From: Candidatus Arcticimaribacter forsetii
GTDB lineage: Bacteria; Bacteroidota; Bacteroidia; Flavobacteriales; Flavobacteriaceae
Length of the DNA stretch: 64,000 bases
Assembly: GCF_910589745.1 (NCBI RefSeq)
Contig: NZ_OU342399.1
Span: 496,001-560,000 of the forward strand
Direction of reading: 5' to 3'
The notes under the pieces were generated by a model. The model was given only the letters and a program-made list of their open reading frames with translations, had not been told where the DNA came from and did no database searches. The translations under genes were made by a program, and so were the position numbers. This document shows, piece by piece, positions 53,854 to 63,335 of the stretch. Position 1 is the stretch's first letter. Each line of letters begins with the position of its first letter.

Positions 53854-55062
53854 ATGATATTAGAAATGAAAGTTCCTTCACCGGGAGAATCAATAACAGA
53901 AGTAGAAATTGCTCAGTGGCTCGTTGCTGAGGGAGATTATGTTGAAAAAGATCAACCAATAGCCGAGGTAGATTCGGATAAAGCAACTCTTGAACTTCCT
54001 GCTGAAGAAAGTGGAACAATTACTTTTAAAGCAGAAGAAGGTGACGCAGTAGCAGTGGGGCAAGTGGTTTGTCTTATTGACACAGAAGGAAAGCCAAGTG
54101 GCGATGCTCCTGTATCTGCACCAGCTGCACCTGAGGCAACTTCAGCTCCTGTTCAGAAAGAAGTAGTACAAGAAACTACTTATGCTTCTGGATCGGCTTC
54201 TCCTGCAGCAAAAAAAATATTAAGTGAAAAAGGAATTGATGCCAGTGCAGTTATTGGAAGTGGTAGAGGTGGAAGAGTAACTAAAGAAGATGCTGTTCAG
54301 GCAGTTCCATCTATGGGGACTAAACCAGCAGATGGAGAACGCGAAAACTCTCGTAAGAAATTATCAATGTTGCGTCGTAAAGTAGCACAACGTTTAGTAG
54401 CTGCTAAAAACGAAACAGCAATGTTGACTACCTTTAACGAAGTTAATATGTCTCCAATTTTTGCTCTTCGTAACCAATATAAAGAAGAGTTTAAGGAGAA
54501 GCATAATGTTGGACTTGGGTTTATGAGTTTTTTCACAAGAGCTGTAGTTCGAGCGTTACAATTATATCCAGATGTAAATTCTATGATCGATGGAGATTAC
54601 CAGATTAAATACGATTTCTGTGATATTAGTGTTGCTGTTTCTGGACCTAAAGGACTCATGGTTCCTGTAGTTCGAAACGCAGAGAATTTATCTTTTAGAG
54701 GGGTTGAGGACGAAATTAAAAGACTTGCAATTAGAGCACGCGACGGTAAAATTACTGTGGACGAAATGACTGGAGGTACATTTACTATTTCTAATGGAGG
54801 TGTGTTTGGTTCCATGCTTTCCACTCCAATAATAAACCCTCCTCAGTCAGGAATTTTAGGAATGCACAACATTATCGAACGTCCGATAGCGGTAAACGGA
54901 AATGTAGAAATTCATCCAATGATGTACCTAGCGCTTTCTTATGATCACAGGATTATTGACGGGAAAGAATCGGTAGGGTTCTTAGTTGCTATTAAAGAAG
55001 CACTAGAAGATCCAATTGCTTTGTTAATGGATAACGATGTTAAAAAGGCATTAGACCTTTAA
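53854..55062 (+). CDS. sucB: 2-oxoglutarate dehydrogenase E2, dihydrolipoyllysine succinyltransferase
   Basis: Lipoyl domain (about 1-80) with lipoylated Lys43 in [13 protein letters not shown], an Ala/Pro-rich linker (82-105), an E3-binding domain (about 113-150, [20 protein letters not shown]) and a catalytic domain with HxxxD in SYDHRIIDG near residue 371. The end overlaps the convergent protease stop by 12 nt. Confidence 0.96.
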   Translation: MILEMKVPSPGESITEVEIAQWLVAEGDYVEKDQPIAEVDSDKATLELPAEESGTITFKAEEGDAVAVGQVVCLIDTEGKPSGDAPVSAPAAPEATSAPVQKEVVQETTYASGSASPAAKKILSEKGIDASAVIGSGRGGRVTKEDAVQAVPSMGTKPADGERENSRKKLSMLRRKVAQRLVAAKNETAMLTTFNEVNMSPIFALRNQYKEEFKEKHNVGLGFMSFFTRAVVRALQLYPDVNSMIDGDYQIKYDFCDISVAVSGPKGLMVPVVRNAENLSFRGVEDEIKRLAIRARDGKITVDEMTGGTFTISNGGVFGSMLSTPIINPPQSGILGMHNIIERPIAVNGNVEIHPMMYLALSYDHRIIDGKESVGFLVAIKEALEDPIALLMDNDVKKALDL

Positions 55063-55485
55063 ATAGAGTTTTTTACTATTATAATCTATTAAGGCGTTGG
55101 TTCTTTTCAGAAAATCAGCGCCTAAAATACCATCAATATTTTCACTTCCCTGATCTGCTAACGAGTTGTTTATTGAAGTCATGTCTAGCATGAAAAACTT
55201 CAATTTCATTATGAACCCCCCTTTATAACTGATTCTACTTTTGGCAGTTGGTTTTGCATTTAATTTTTCATTCCCAGCTCCACTTAGTTCCATAGAACTT
55301 TCTTTTGCGATTAAAGAAAATTCAGATTCCATATCTAATCGAATGCAGCTATTAGATGCCCCGGTGTCAATTAAAAACAAACCCTCTAAATCATTTACTT
55401 CAAAAACTCCAACCAAATGTTGACTCTTAGTTTTTTTAAGTGGAATAGTGGAATAACCCTTTGTTTCAAGAATTTTTTTAATCAC
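55051..55485 (-). CDS. Retropepsin-like aspartic protease
   Basis: A 144-aa single-domain protein with the DTGAS active-site motif ([16 protein letters not shown]) and the second conserved phrase DGILGADFL. It would act as a dimer. No signal peptide is seen. Substrate unknown. It converges with sucB. Confidence 0.82.
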   Translation of the reverse strand: MIKKILETKGYSTIPLKKTKSQHLVGVFEVNDLEGLFLIDTGASNSCIRLDMESEFSLIAKESSMELSGAGNEKLNAKPTAKSRISYKGGFIMKLKFFMLDMTSINNSLADQGSENIDGILGADFLKRTNALIDYNSKKLYLKV

Positions 55486-55528
55486 TTTTTTTTTTCAAAG
55501 ATAGCGAAAGGAGTTTAGCTTTTAGTTC

Positions 55529-55558
55529 TTGAAATCACTGTCTAATTACCTATTTTTG
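55529..55558 (+). promoter_or_regulatory. Promoter of tatD, near-leaderless
   Basis: A -33 TTG (55529-55531) and -7 TATTTTTG (55551-55558) are 19 nt apart, the Bacteroidota consensus spacing. The ATG at 55563 begins four bases after the -7 element, so the transcript starts at or very near the start codon. Confidence 0.7.
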
Positions 55559-55562
55559 TTTC

Positions 55563-56327
55563 ATGCAATTAATAGACACCCATACACACCTTTATGCAGA
55601 AGCTTTTGATGAAGATAGAGATGCAATGATACAGCGAGCTATTGCTTCTGGAATTACAGATTTTTTTATCCCTGCAATCGATTCTGAATACACAGAACGC
55701 ATGTTTGCTCTTGAAAAACAATATCCAGATCAGATGCATTTAATGACTGGAGTTCATCCAACACATATAAAAGAAAATTATAAAGATGAACTAGATCATG
55801 TATCCTCTTTATTAAGTGAACGTTCTTTCTGTGCGATTGGAGAAATCGGAATTGATTTATACTGGGATAAAACTTTTTTGAAAGAACAGCAAGAAGCTTT
55901 TGATCTACAAATTAATTGGGCAATAAAGCATAAACTTCCTTTTGTAATTCATTGTCGTGATGCTTTTGATGAGGTTTTTGAGGTGCTCGATGGCCACGAT
56001 TCTAAAGAATTATCGGGCATTTTTCATTGTTTTACTGGAAATTTAGAACAAGCAAAAAAAGTTCTTACTTACAATCTAAAATTAGGTATCGGTGGTGTGG
56101 TTACTTTTAAGAATGGAAAATTAGATCAGTTTATAAATCAAATTCCACTGAGTGAAATTGTTTTAGAAACAGACGCTCCCTATTTAGCTCCAGCTCCTTT
56201 CCGAGGTAAAAGAAACGAAAGTGCTTACCTACACGAAGTTGCAAATAAACTGGCTGAGGTATATGATGTTTCTTTTTCGGAAATCGCAAAGACAACATCG
56301 AATAATGCTTTTAAAATCTTTAAATAA
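55563..56327 (+). CDS. tatD: TatD-family metal-dependent deoxyribonuclease
   Basis: A TIM-barrel nuclease acting 3'-5' on DNA in the cytoplasm. The metal-binding motifs are LIDTHTHLYAE at the start, IGEIGIDLYWDK, FVIHCRDAFDE, GIFHCFTGN and LETDAPYLAPAPFRGKRNE. Length 254 aa is normal. It is followed by a tRNA gene. Confidence 0.93.
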   Translation: MQLIDTHTHLYAEAFDEDRDAMIQRAIASGITDFFIPAIDSEYTERMFALEKQYPDQMHLMTGVHPTHIKENYKDELDHVSSLLSERSFCAIGEIGIDLYWDKTFLKEQQEAFDLQINWAIKHKLPFVIHCRDAFDEVFEVLDGHDSKELSGIFHCFTGNLEQAKKVLTYNLKLGIGGVVTFKNGKLDQFINQIPLSEIVLETDAPYLAPAPFRGKRNESAYLHEVANKLAEVYDVSFSEIAKTTSNNAFKIFK

Positions 56328-56398
56328 AAAACATTTAATGTGTTTTAAATTTTCGAGTGAGGTATTTTTTTTGTTATTTCGAGCCCTAAATTAATTTT

Positions 56399-56485
56399 AG
56401 AGAGGTGGCCGAGCGGTCGAAGGCGCATGCCTGGAAAGCATGTATACGTGCAAACGTATCGAGGGTTCGAATCCCTTCCTCTCTG
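56399..56485 (+). tRNA. tRNA-Ser (anticodon GGA)
   Basis: The acceptor arms AGAGAGG and CCTCTCT pair, with discriminator G at 56485. The anticodon stem-loop CATGC-CTGGAAA-GCATG gives anticodon GGA. A long variable arm (ATACGTGCAAACGTAT) and T-arm GGGTTCGAATCCC are present. Confidence 0.93.
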
Positions 56486-56493
56486 CTTCAAGG

Positions 56494-56521
56494 ACCCATA
56501 AGTTTAACTTGTGGGTTTTTT
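56494..56521 (+). terminator. Terminator after tRNA-Ser
   Basis: ACCCATAAGTT (56494-56504) and AACTTGTGGGT (56506-56516) form an 11-bp stem with one mismatch, followed by T6. Confidence 0.78.
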
Positions 56522-56589
56522 GTTTTACAACCCTTTAGTTTGTCTATATTTAAGGTAAATTATTATATAAATCTGAGTCCTTTAAGTTC

Positions 56590-57195
56590 GTGAAAGACAC
56601 ATTTAAAACAATAGAAAAAGCATCAAAAAGAACCCTTTTTAAAGAAAGAGGAAGCAAGTTTTTTGGGTATGCTTTTCCTGTTTTGAGCGAAGATGATATA
56701 AAAAATGCTCTGGAATCTTTAAAGAATAAACATCCTACCGCTGGTCACTTTTGTTATGCCTGGCAGCTTGGTACAGAAACAATTCAATTTAGAGTTAATG
56801 ATAATGGTGAACCAAAGAATTCTGCAGGAATGCCTATTTATGGACAGCTTCAAGCCTTTGATGTAACAAACGTATTGGTTGTATCTGTCCGTTATTTTGG
56901 AGGAACTAAGTTAGGGGTTGGAGGATTGGCGCAAGCTTATAAATATTCTGCCCAAATAACATTAGAAGCTTCAGAAATTATTTCCAAAACCATTGACGTA
57001 GTTTATGAAATTAAATTTGATTATGATTTAATGAATAAGGTGATGCGAATTATTAAAGATCATGACCTGAAAATAGTACTTCAAAAGCTAGATTTAAAAT
57101 GTGAGTATCACATAGCTGTAAGAAAAAAAAGTGCACAACAAGTTTTTGAAAATTTCGAAAAACTTTACAAGCTAATCATTACCAAACTAGAATAG
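56590..57195 (+). CDS. IMPACT/YigZ (UPF0029) family protein
   Basis: The N-terminal domain holds the family pattern GSKFFGYAFPVLSED, AGHFCYAWQLG, DNGEPKNSAGMPIYGQL and VRYFGGTKLGVGGLAQAY. The C-terminal part is the DUF1949-like domain. Bacterial members are thought to act in translation or nucleic-acid metabolism, not firmly known. The start is GTG. A strong bidirectional terminator follows. Confidence 0.9.
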   Translation: MKDTFKTIEKASKRTLFKERGSKFFGYAFPVLSEDDIKNALESLKNKHPTAGHFCYAWQLGTETIQFRVNDNGEPKNSAGMPIYGQLQAFDVTNVLVVSVRYFGGTKLGVGGLAQAYKYSAQITLEASEIISKTIDVVYEIKFDYDLMNKVMRIIKDHDLKIVLQKLDLKCEYHIAVRKKSAQQVFENFEKLYKLIITKLE

Positions 57196-57209
57196 CTTTT
57201 GCTCATAAA

Positions 57210-57262
57210 AAAACCAAATTACTAATTCAGTTAATGCCTGATTCGTAATTTGGTTTTAATTT
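57210..57262. terminator. Bidirectional terminator between convergent genes
   Basis: AAAACCAAATTAC (57210-57222) and GTAATTTGGTTTT (57245-57257) form a perfect 13-bp stem with A-run and T-run on the two flanks, so it can stop transcripts from both sides. Confidence 0.85.
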
Positions 57263-57276
57263 TTTGGTGCAATTTA

Positions 57277-60200
57277 TTATTTGTTTACTCCAGGTAATTC
57301 TGCTGTTGGTGATGATTGTGTCCAAGGGTAATCTTGAGTCTTAGCTTCAGGATAAATGGTATTTAAACTATCTCCTTCATACACAAATCCATTTTTCACT
57401 ACTAAGTTTACAGAATTAGTATTTCGAATATTTTCAAGAGGGTTTTCATTCAAAATCACTAAATCTGCAAGTTTACCTTGTTCTATACTTCCAATATCTT
57501 TAGATAAACCAAGAGCTTCTGCACCAATTACAGTCGCTACTTTTAGCATATCATGTTCTGAAATTCCTCCAGCTTGCATACTCCACATTTCCCAGTGAAA
57601 TCCAAGCCCTTGTAATTGTCCATGAGAACCAACTCCTGCTAATCCACCTGCATCAACAAGGTCTTTTACAAAAACACTATGTTCTGCAAAAACATATTCT
57701 TCATCCATAAACCATCCTGCATTTCTACGTCTTGATTTTGCATCTAATTCAGATTTTGGAGTGAATAAATTCAATTTAGCATCTCCCTGAACATCTTCGG
57801 TTGCATAGAAATAATTTTCTGCCCAAGGACCACCATAAGAAACTAAAAGAGTTGGAGTGTATGCTGTCTTAGATCCAGCAACAAAGTCAATAAAATCTTT
57901 ATACAATGGATAAATTGGAAACGAGTGCTCATGTCCTGGATATCCATCTAAAATTTGAGTTACATTCAGCTTGAAGTCTAGACCTCCTTCTGTTGTAGGC
58001 ATTAATTCTTGTTCTTTAGCTGCTTGAATAATCCACTGGCGGTGCTTTCGATTACCCGTTAAATACATCTTAATCGTTTTTGTATTGTAGTATTTAGAAT
58101 ATTGCATTAGTACATCACGAGCATGATCTAAACTTTTAATGTTATATCCCCAATAACCTACACCTGGGCCTGTAGAATAAATTCTAGGACCCGGAATAAT
58201 TCCCGCTTCTACCATGTCAGCATAAGTCAAAACGTCTGTAGTTGCCGTTTGTGGGTCTCTTGTTGTAGTAACGCCATAAGCTAAGTTTGCGGCATAGACC
58301 CATACATGATTTTTATGTAACCCCCAAGAAGGCCACATATGTGCATGAGTGTCTACAAATCCGGGAACTATAAATTTACCCTTAAGATCGATTGTTTTCG
58401 CTCCATTAGGGATTTCTATTTCATCAGTGGAGCCAACAGTTGTAATTCTGTTGTTTTTAATAATTACTGTACCATTCTGAATTATTTCATCGCCATTCAT
58501 TGTAATTAAAGTTGCATTTTGAAGCGCTAAAGTACCTTTTGCGATTGCTCTTTCAGCTTTTACGATGAGGTCTAATTCTTTTGCTTGATAATCTTCTATT
58601 GAATCATCTTCTTTTTCTTTATCGGAAGCAGCAATAGTTTCAGTTTTATCTTCTTTTTTAGCTTCTTCTTTTTCCTTTTTTTCCTGTGCTTGAGCTTCTT
58701 CAGTGACCTCTGCAGCTGCAATATCATAGCGGAAAAGAGTTTTACCTAAAGACCAGTAAACGATGTTTCCATTTTTAGACCAAGAGGGGAATTGACCACC
58801 AAATTTTGTTAATTTTCTTGAAGGAAAAGCTGCTTTTGAAGCATCTTTTACATTTATTTTAGCACCATTTGCTCCAATATAAGGTACTGTAACAACATAA
58901 ATATCATTATTTATTTGTGCTAACGCATAGTTTCCTTTGGGTGCTCGTAAAATAATATTTGCTTTAGAAGGAGTTTTCTTTGGAGCGGAAGGAGTATCAG
59001 CTAATAAATGATTTTCATCATAAGATGATCCATAGACTGTTATTCCGTCAACTTGAACGTGTTTTTTCTTGTCCGTCCCATCCCATCGTATAGATATTAA
59101 ACCATCAGAGGAGTTTAAATATATCCTTCCGTCATTTTGTGCAAAATGAGGGTTCGAAAGGCCACGTGCTTTACTTATTAAGGTTGTTTTACTTGGTTTT
59201 TTTGAGTCCAGCCAAACTAAGTTTGATTTTTGCTGAAATGCTCTAGGACCATCCGAGTCCTTGAATTGTTGAGCAGCTCCTTGAAAAACTGCAATTCTAT
59301 TTGAATAGCCCCAGGCGGGTTGTGTGTAAACTGCAGATTCTAAACTGAGTTTAACAGGATTCGATGGTTTATCTATTCGTACTTTATATACATTTCCTTT
59401 TTTGGATTCGTCCCAAGTTACAAAGGCAACTTCTTTTCCATTAGGATTCCATGTAGGCATTGCCTCTGTAAATGAAAAGGAGGTTAGTCTCTTGGGTTTC
59501 TTATCCTTAAAGTTCATCCAGTAAAGTTTATTCAAAGCTGTGAATACTATAGCGGTTCCGTCTGGAGAAACTTGAGGATCTCTAATTTGGTTGACTTCAA
59601 AAGTAGGTGTATCTTCTATGGGATAGTCAAATTTTAATTGAGGTCCTAAAGCTATTTCTTCATTAACTTGAAAAGGTATGTTTTTAGCTGCTCCTCCAGT
59701 CATTGGAATTTGATATATTTTTCCTCCATAGGAAGCGATTATATTATTACTGTCTGGAGTAAAAGACATCGCAGGTAATACTCCTAAGGGAGCAATTGAT
59801 TCTTGGTCATCCCTTTGAACAGGATAAGCTAACCAACTTTCTTCTTGAGAAATTAAATTTCTTTTAATTAAACCTGTTTTGTCGTTGTATCGAGTTCCAT
59901 AAACAAGCCATTTTCCATCAGGAGATAGTGTAGGTGTAAATGCAGAACCATATCTTGATGTCATTACTTCTTTTTTCCCATCTTCACGATCGTAAGTTCC
60001 TATTTGATACTGAGGTAAACGCGCATTATATTGCCATGCACCTGTTCTTTGGGAATACCAAATATGTCTTCCGTCAGCACTAAATGTTGGTTCAGAAACC
60101 TTAAAATTGTCTGGTTTTTTTATCAATTGAACTCCATTCCCCCCTTCTTTGTGATATAGGTGGAGTTTGAAATTTCGAGTCCCTTGACTTACAGCAATAT

Positions 60201-60618
60201 AATTTCCGTCTGGAGACCAGTCTGCAGACTGCATTTTAGAATTATTTCCTTTAGTGATTTGGAGGGTATCTTCTTTTTCTCGATTTATAATCCAAATATT
60301 ATTTCCTCCGCTTCGATCTGACAAAAACAAAATAGATTTCCCATCTGGGGAATATTTTGGTTGGGAATCAAATGCAAGACCTTCTGTTATTCGATTTGCT
60401 TTTCCACCGTGAATAGGAAGTTCATATAGATCACCTAAAAGATCAAAAATAATCTTGGACCCATCTGGATGAACATCCAAAGAAAGCCAAGTTCCTTGAT
60501 CGGTTGAAATAGTTACTACTCTGCTTGCCTCTAGCGGAAGTCCTTTATCTTCTTTTTTCTGAGCACTAGCAGGTAAGATTGTTGCTAGACCAAGTAAAAT
60601 AAATATTAATTGTTTCAT
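57277..60618 (-). CDS. TolB-like propeller plus amidohydrolase fusion protein, exported
   Basis: I place the start at the ATG at 60618 (MKQLIFILLGLATILPASAQ, a signal peptide) because the upstream extension overlaps the DtxR-type gene. The protein is about 1113 aa. The first about 650 residues are PD40/TolB-type beta-propeller repeats (SPDGKSILFLSDRSGG, SPDGKWLVYG and similar). An Ala/Glu/Lys-rich linker follows, then an amidohydrolase domain with DTHAHMWP metal ligands, the Lys-containing KMYLTGNRKHRQW, GHEHSFPIY and GVGSHGQLQGLGFH. Substrate unknown; imidazolonepropionase-like amidohydrolases are the nearest known type. It probably shares a transcript with the regulator gene 19 nt upstream. 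Confidence 0.87.
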   Translation of the reverse strand: MKQLIFILLGLATILPASAQKKEDKGLPLEASRVVTISTDQGTWLSLDVHPDGSKIIFDLLGDLYELPIHGGKANRITEGLAFDSQPKYSPDGKSILFLSDRSGGNNIWIINREKEDTLQITKGNNSKMQSADWSPDGNYIAVSQGTRNFKLHLYHKEGGNGVQLIKKPDNFKVSEPTFSADGRHIWYSQRTGAWQYNARLPQYQIGTYDREDGKKEVMTSRYGSAFTPTLSPDGKWLVYGTRYNDKTGLIKRNLISQEESWLAYPVQRDDQESIAPLGVLPAMSFTPDSNNIIASYGGKIYQIPMTGGAAKNIPFQVNEEIALGPQLKFDYPIEDTPTFEVNQIRDPQVSPDGTAIVFTALNKLYWMNFKDKKPKRLTSFSFTEAMPTWNPNGKEVAFVTWDESKKGNVYKVRIDKPSNPVKLSLESAVYTQPAWGYSNRIAVFQGAAQQFKDSDGPRAFQQKSNLVWLDSKKPSKTTLISKARGLSNPHFAQNDGRIYLNSSDGLISIRWDGTDKKKHVQVDGITVYGSSYDENHLLADTPSAPKKTPSKANIILRAPKGNYALAQINNDIYVVTVPYIGANGAKINVKDASKAAFPSRKLTKFGGQFPSWSKNGNIVYWSLGKTLFRYDIAAAEVTEEAQAQEKKEKEEAKKEDKTETIAASDKEKEDDSIEDYQAKELDLIVKAERAIAKGTLALQNATLITMNGDEIIQNGTVIIKNNRITTVGSTDEIEIPNGAKTIDLKGKFIVPGFVDTHAHMWPSWGLHKNHVWVYAANLAYGVTTTRDPQTATTDVLTYADMVEAGIIPGPRIYSTGPGVGYWGYNIKSLDHARDVLMQYSKYYNTKTIKMYLTGNRKHRQWIIQAAKEQELMPTTEGGLDFKLNVTQILDGYPGHEHSFPIYPLYKDFIDFVAGSKTAYTPTLLVSYGGPWAENYFYATEDVQGDAKLNLFTPKSELDAKSRRRNAGWFMDEEYVFAEHSVFVKDLVDAGGLAGVGSHGQLQGLGFHWEMWSMQAGGISEHDMLKVATVIGAEALGLSKDIGSIEQGKLADLVILNENPLENIRNTNSVNLVVKNGFVYEGDSLNTIYPEAKTQDYPWTQSSPTAELPGVNK

Positions 60619-60637
60619 CATTATAAATATTAGTTGT

Positions 60638-61048
60638 TTAGTATTTAGCTTTTGGAATAATGGAGCCATGAGGGTCCAAGGTAGCGTCCCCAAGAATTTC
60701 ACGCATCCTATTAAAAAATTTCGAGTTTTCTATATGTTCTATTTCTTCTGCAATTTCATGTACTTCATTTAAATCAAAATTCATAACATTAACGAGGTAA
60801 AGTTCTATTAGTCTGTGTTTTGAAATAATTTCAATTGCTTTTGTTTTTCCAGATTCTGTAAGTATTATTGGTTTGTAAGGCTCTGTATTTACAAACCCCA
60901 TTTTCACTAATTTTTTAATCATATTTGAAACCGTTGATTTACTCACCCTAAAATACTGACTCAATGCAGTTACAGATATCTCTTGGTCTTTTTCCTCTAA
61001 CTTATAGAAAGCTTTGAGATAATTCTCTTTCTCAATTGTTTTTTTCAT
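60638..61048 (-). CDS. DtxR/MntR-type metal-dependent repressor (short form)
   Basis: The N-terminal winged helix (VTALSQYFRVSKSTVSNMIKKL) and the dimerisation/metal-binding region (HRLIELYLVNVMNFDLNEVHEIAEEIEHI and DPHGSIIPKAKY) are those of DtxR/MntR. At 136 aa it lacks the C-terminal SH3-like FeoA domain, like Bacillus MntR. It would repress uptake genes when Mn or Fe is bound. It is divergent from a TonB receptor across a 55-bp spacer with two matching operators. Confidence 0.88.
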   Translation of the reverse strand: MKKTIEKENYLKAFYKLEEKDQEISVTALSQYFRVSKSTVSNMIKKLVKMGFVNTEPYKPIILTESGKTKAIEIISKHRLIELYLVNVMNFDLNEVHEIAEEIEHIENSKFFNRMREILGDATLDPHGSIIPKAKY

Positions 61049-61054
61049 CCTTTT

Positions 61055-61097
61055 GTTTTGTGGTGCAAAACAATTGATTAGTTTTGCAGTGTAAAAC
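61055..61097. promoter_or_regulatory. Two tandem operators and a promoter between the DtxR-type gene and the TonB receptor
   Basis: Copy 1 is GTTTTGTGGTGCAAAAC (61055-61071) and copy 2 is GTTTTGCAGTGTAAAAC (61081-61097), 26 bp apart. The merged pattern GTTTTGCA-G-TGCAAAAC is a perfect palindrome, typical of DtxR/MntR boxes. For the receptor a -33 TTG (61058-61060) and -7 TAGTTTTG (61079-61086) lie 18 nt apart and are covered by the two copies. The copies abut the two start codons (6 nt on each side). Confidence 0.8.
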
Positions 61098-61103
61098 TTT
61101 AAT

Positions 61104-63335
61104 GTGTTAACCCGTTTAATTTTAGTACTTTGCTTTGCTCAATTTGTTTTTTCTCAGGAACAAACCTTTCAAGGTTTTGTTTTATCAGAGGGAATTCCTT
61201 TAGCTGGTGCTTCAGTTGTTATTAAAGACACTAAAATCGGGACAATTTCTGATGAAAACGGAGCTTTCAAAATAACTTCTACTAATATAGACAACCCGAA
61301 GATAATAATTTCATTTCTGGGTTATAAATCATTTATTTATAAAAGTAGGGGCCAAACAAATGATCTAGGTGTTATTGAATTATTTTTAGATGATGAACTC
61401 GAAGAGGTTGTTGTTTCTGGAACTTTGAAACCTGTTTCTAGACTTAAAAGTTCTGTGCCAGTAGAAGTTTATTCCAATACATTTTTTAAAGCAAACTCAA
61501 CCGCTTCAATTTTCGAAGCTTTAGAGATTGTAAACGGAGTACGGCCCCAATTGAATTGTAATGTATGTAATACTGGAGATATTCATATTAACGGTCAAGA
61601 GGGTAGTTACACTATGATTCTTATTGATGGTTTGCCAATGATTAGTGGTTTGTCTTCTGTTTATGGTTTGTCGGGTATTCCACAGTCTTTAATTGAAAGA
61701 GTAGAAATTGTTAAAGGGCCCGCTTCAACTTTATATGGTTCTGAAGCAATTGGGGGTGTTATCAATCTCATAACAAAGATCCCCGAAAACACATCAAAGC
61801 TTTCTTTTGATTCGTTTGTGTCAGAGTGGGGGGAATTGAATGTTGATTTAGGTTATAAGTATAAGGTTTCTGAACAATCAACAGGTATTCTTGGAGTAAA
61901 TTATTTTAATTATTCAAATCCAATAGATAATAACGAAGATGGTTTTACGGATCTTGCCCTACAGGATCGCATATCCATTTTCAATAAAATAAATATTGGA
62001 AGAGATTTTTCAGTTGCTACTCGACTCATTCATGAAAACCGCTGGGGTGGATCAATGGGTTGGAATCCTTCTTTCAGAGGGGGGAGTGTTTTTTATGGGG
62101 AAAGTATTTATACAAATAGAGTTGAAATTTTTGGATCGTATGAGATTGACAATGAAATGTCTTTCCAGTTTAGTTTTAATGATCACGATCAAAACGCTGC
62201 TTACGGAACCACTCTTTTTAATGCAAAACAAATAATAGGATTTGGTCAGTTTGTTTGGAGTAAAAGAATTAATAAGCATGATTTCTTATTTGGCGCAGCA
62301 TATCGATATACTTTTTATAAGGACGATACGCCAGTAACTTTAGACTCTAATAAATCAGATGTGACAAGACTTCCAGGTGTTTTTATTCAGGATGAAATTA
62401 AATTTAATCAACAAAACTCCTTATTAATTGGGTTGCGCTATGACTACAATTCTATTCATGGAGATATTTTAACCCCTAGATTAAATTATAAGTTAAGTAA
62501 TGAAGATGCAACATCTACTCTTCGTTTAAGTATTGGATCTGGCTACAGAGTAGCTCAAGTTTTTACAGAAGACCATGCGGCATTAACAGGAGCTCGGGAG
62601 GTAGTGTTTTTGGATGACCTTGATCCCGAAAGGTCTTGGAACATAAATTTAAATTATTCCTATAAGTTGTATCTAAAACAAGGACATATTTTGGATTTCG
62701 AAACAAGTATTTTTAGAACAGACTTTTCTAATAAAATCATTCCTAATTATGATATAAATCCCAATTACATTGTTTACGATAACCTTGAAGGAAATGCAAT
62801 TACACAAGGAATTTCTTTTAATTTTAATTCGGTATTTAGCGGTGGACTTAGAGCTAATTTGGGAGTAACCTACATAGATTCCAGTATAAATTCTAACGGA
62901 ATCAAATCAGTTCCCTATTTGACCGAAAAGTTCCAAGGGGTTTGGAGTATTGAAAAGAAATTTATTGAATCTGATCTTATTTTAGATTTTACAGGAACAG
63001 TTACAGGGCCTTTAAGGCTTCCTCTATTGAGCGATTTAGACCCGAGAGCACCTTATTCACCAACCTTTAGTATTGTTAACATGCAGCTAACAAAAGTTTG
63101 GAATAATACGTATGAGCTTTATGGAGGGGTAAAAAACCTTTTGAATTTTACTCCAGAAAAGAATGCTATTGCTAGAGCATTTGATCCATTTGATCGACAA
63201 GTTCAGTTTGATTCTTTTGGGATTGTAGTTGCAAGCGAAAATAATCCTTACGCATTATCTTTTGATCCTAGTTATGTATATGCTTCTAACCAAGGTGTCC
63301 GATTTTATTTAGGAATTCGTTGGACTCTTGATTAG
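61104..63335 (+). CDS. TonB-dependent receptor, metal-regulated
   Basis: A 743-aa receptor starting with GTG at 61104. Signal peptide (1-18), CarboxypepD-like domain (about 20-98), TonB box EEVVVSG and plug with EALEIVNGVRPQLNCNVC and GDIHINGQEGSYTMILIDGLPM, then GPASTLYGSEAIGGVINLITK and a barrel ending GIRWTLD. The plug holds Cys152 and Cys155 (CNVC), as in other Bacteroidota receptors of this group. Its promoter overlaps two MntR/DtxR-type operators, so it likely imports a metal or metal chelate such as Mn or Fe; the substrate is inference. Confidence 0.9.
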   Translation: MLTRLILVLCFAQFVFSQEQTFQGFVLSEGIPLAGASVVIKDTKIGTISDENGAFKITSTNIDNPKIIISFLGYKSFIYKSRGQTNDLGVIELFLDDELEEVVVSGTLKPVSRLKSSVPVEVYSNTFFKANSTASIFEALEIVNGVRPQLNCNVCNTGDIHINGQEGSYTMILIDGLPMISGLSSVYGLSGIPQSLIERVEIVKGPASTLYGSEAIGGVINLITKIPENTSKLSFDSFVSEWGELNVDLGYKYKVSEQSTGILGVNYFNYSNPIDNNEDGFTDLALQDRISIFNKINIGRDFSVATRLIHENRWGGSMGWNPSFRGGSVFYGESIYTNRVEIFGSYEIDNEMSFQFSFNDHDQNAAYGTTLFNAKQIIGFGQFVWSKRINKHDFLFGAAYRYTFYKDDTPVTLDSNKSDVTRLPGVFIQDEIKFNQQNSLLIGLRYDYNSIHGDILTPRLNYKLSNEDATSTLRLSIGSGYRVAQVFTEDHAALTGAREVVFLDDLDPERSWNINLNYSYKLYLKQGHILDFETSIFRTDFSNKIIPNYDINPNYIVYDNLEGNAITQGISFNFNSVFSGGLRANLGVTYIDSSINSNGIKSVPYLTEKFQGVWSIEKKFIESDLILDFTGTVTGPLRLPLLSDLDPRAPYSPTFSIVNMQLTKVWNNTYELYGGVKNLLNFTPEKNAIARAFDPFDRQVQFDSFGIVVASENNPYALSFDPSYVYASNQGVRFYLGIRWTLD

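Noticed and set aside
56405-56593. Reading frame over tRNA-Ser
   Set aside because: It is an artefact of the tRNA gene and its flank.
57210-57257. AACCAAATT palindrome as another GntR operator
   Set aside because: The long perfect stem with A- and T-runs between two convergent genes marks a terminator, and the central TTGGTAAACCAA pattern is missing.
60619-60702. N-terminal extension of the propeller-amidohydrolase (start at 60702)
   Set aside because: It overlaps the DtxR-type gene by 65 nt and places the signal peptide inside the protein; the ATG at 60618 gives a normal signal peptide.
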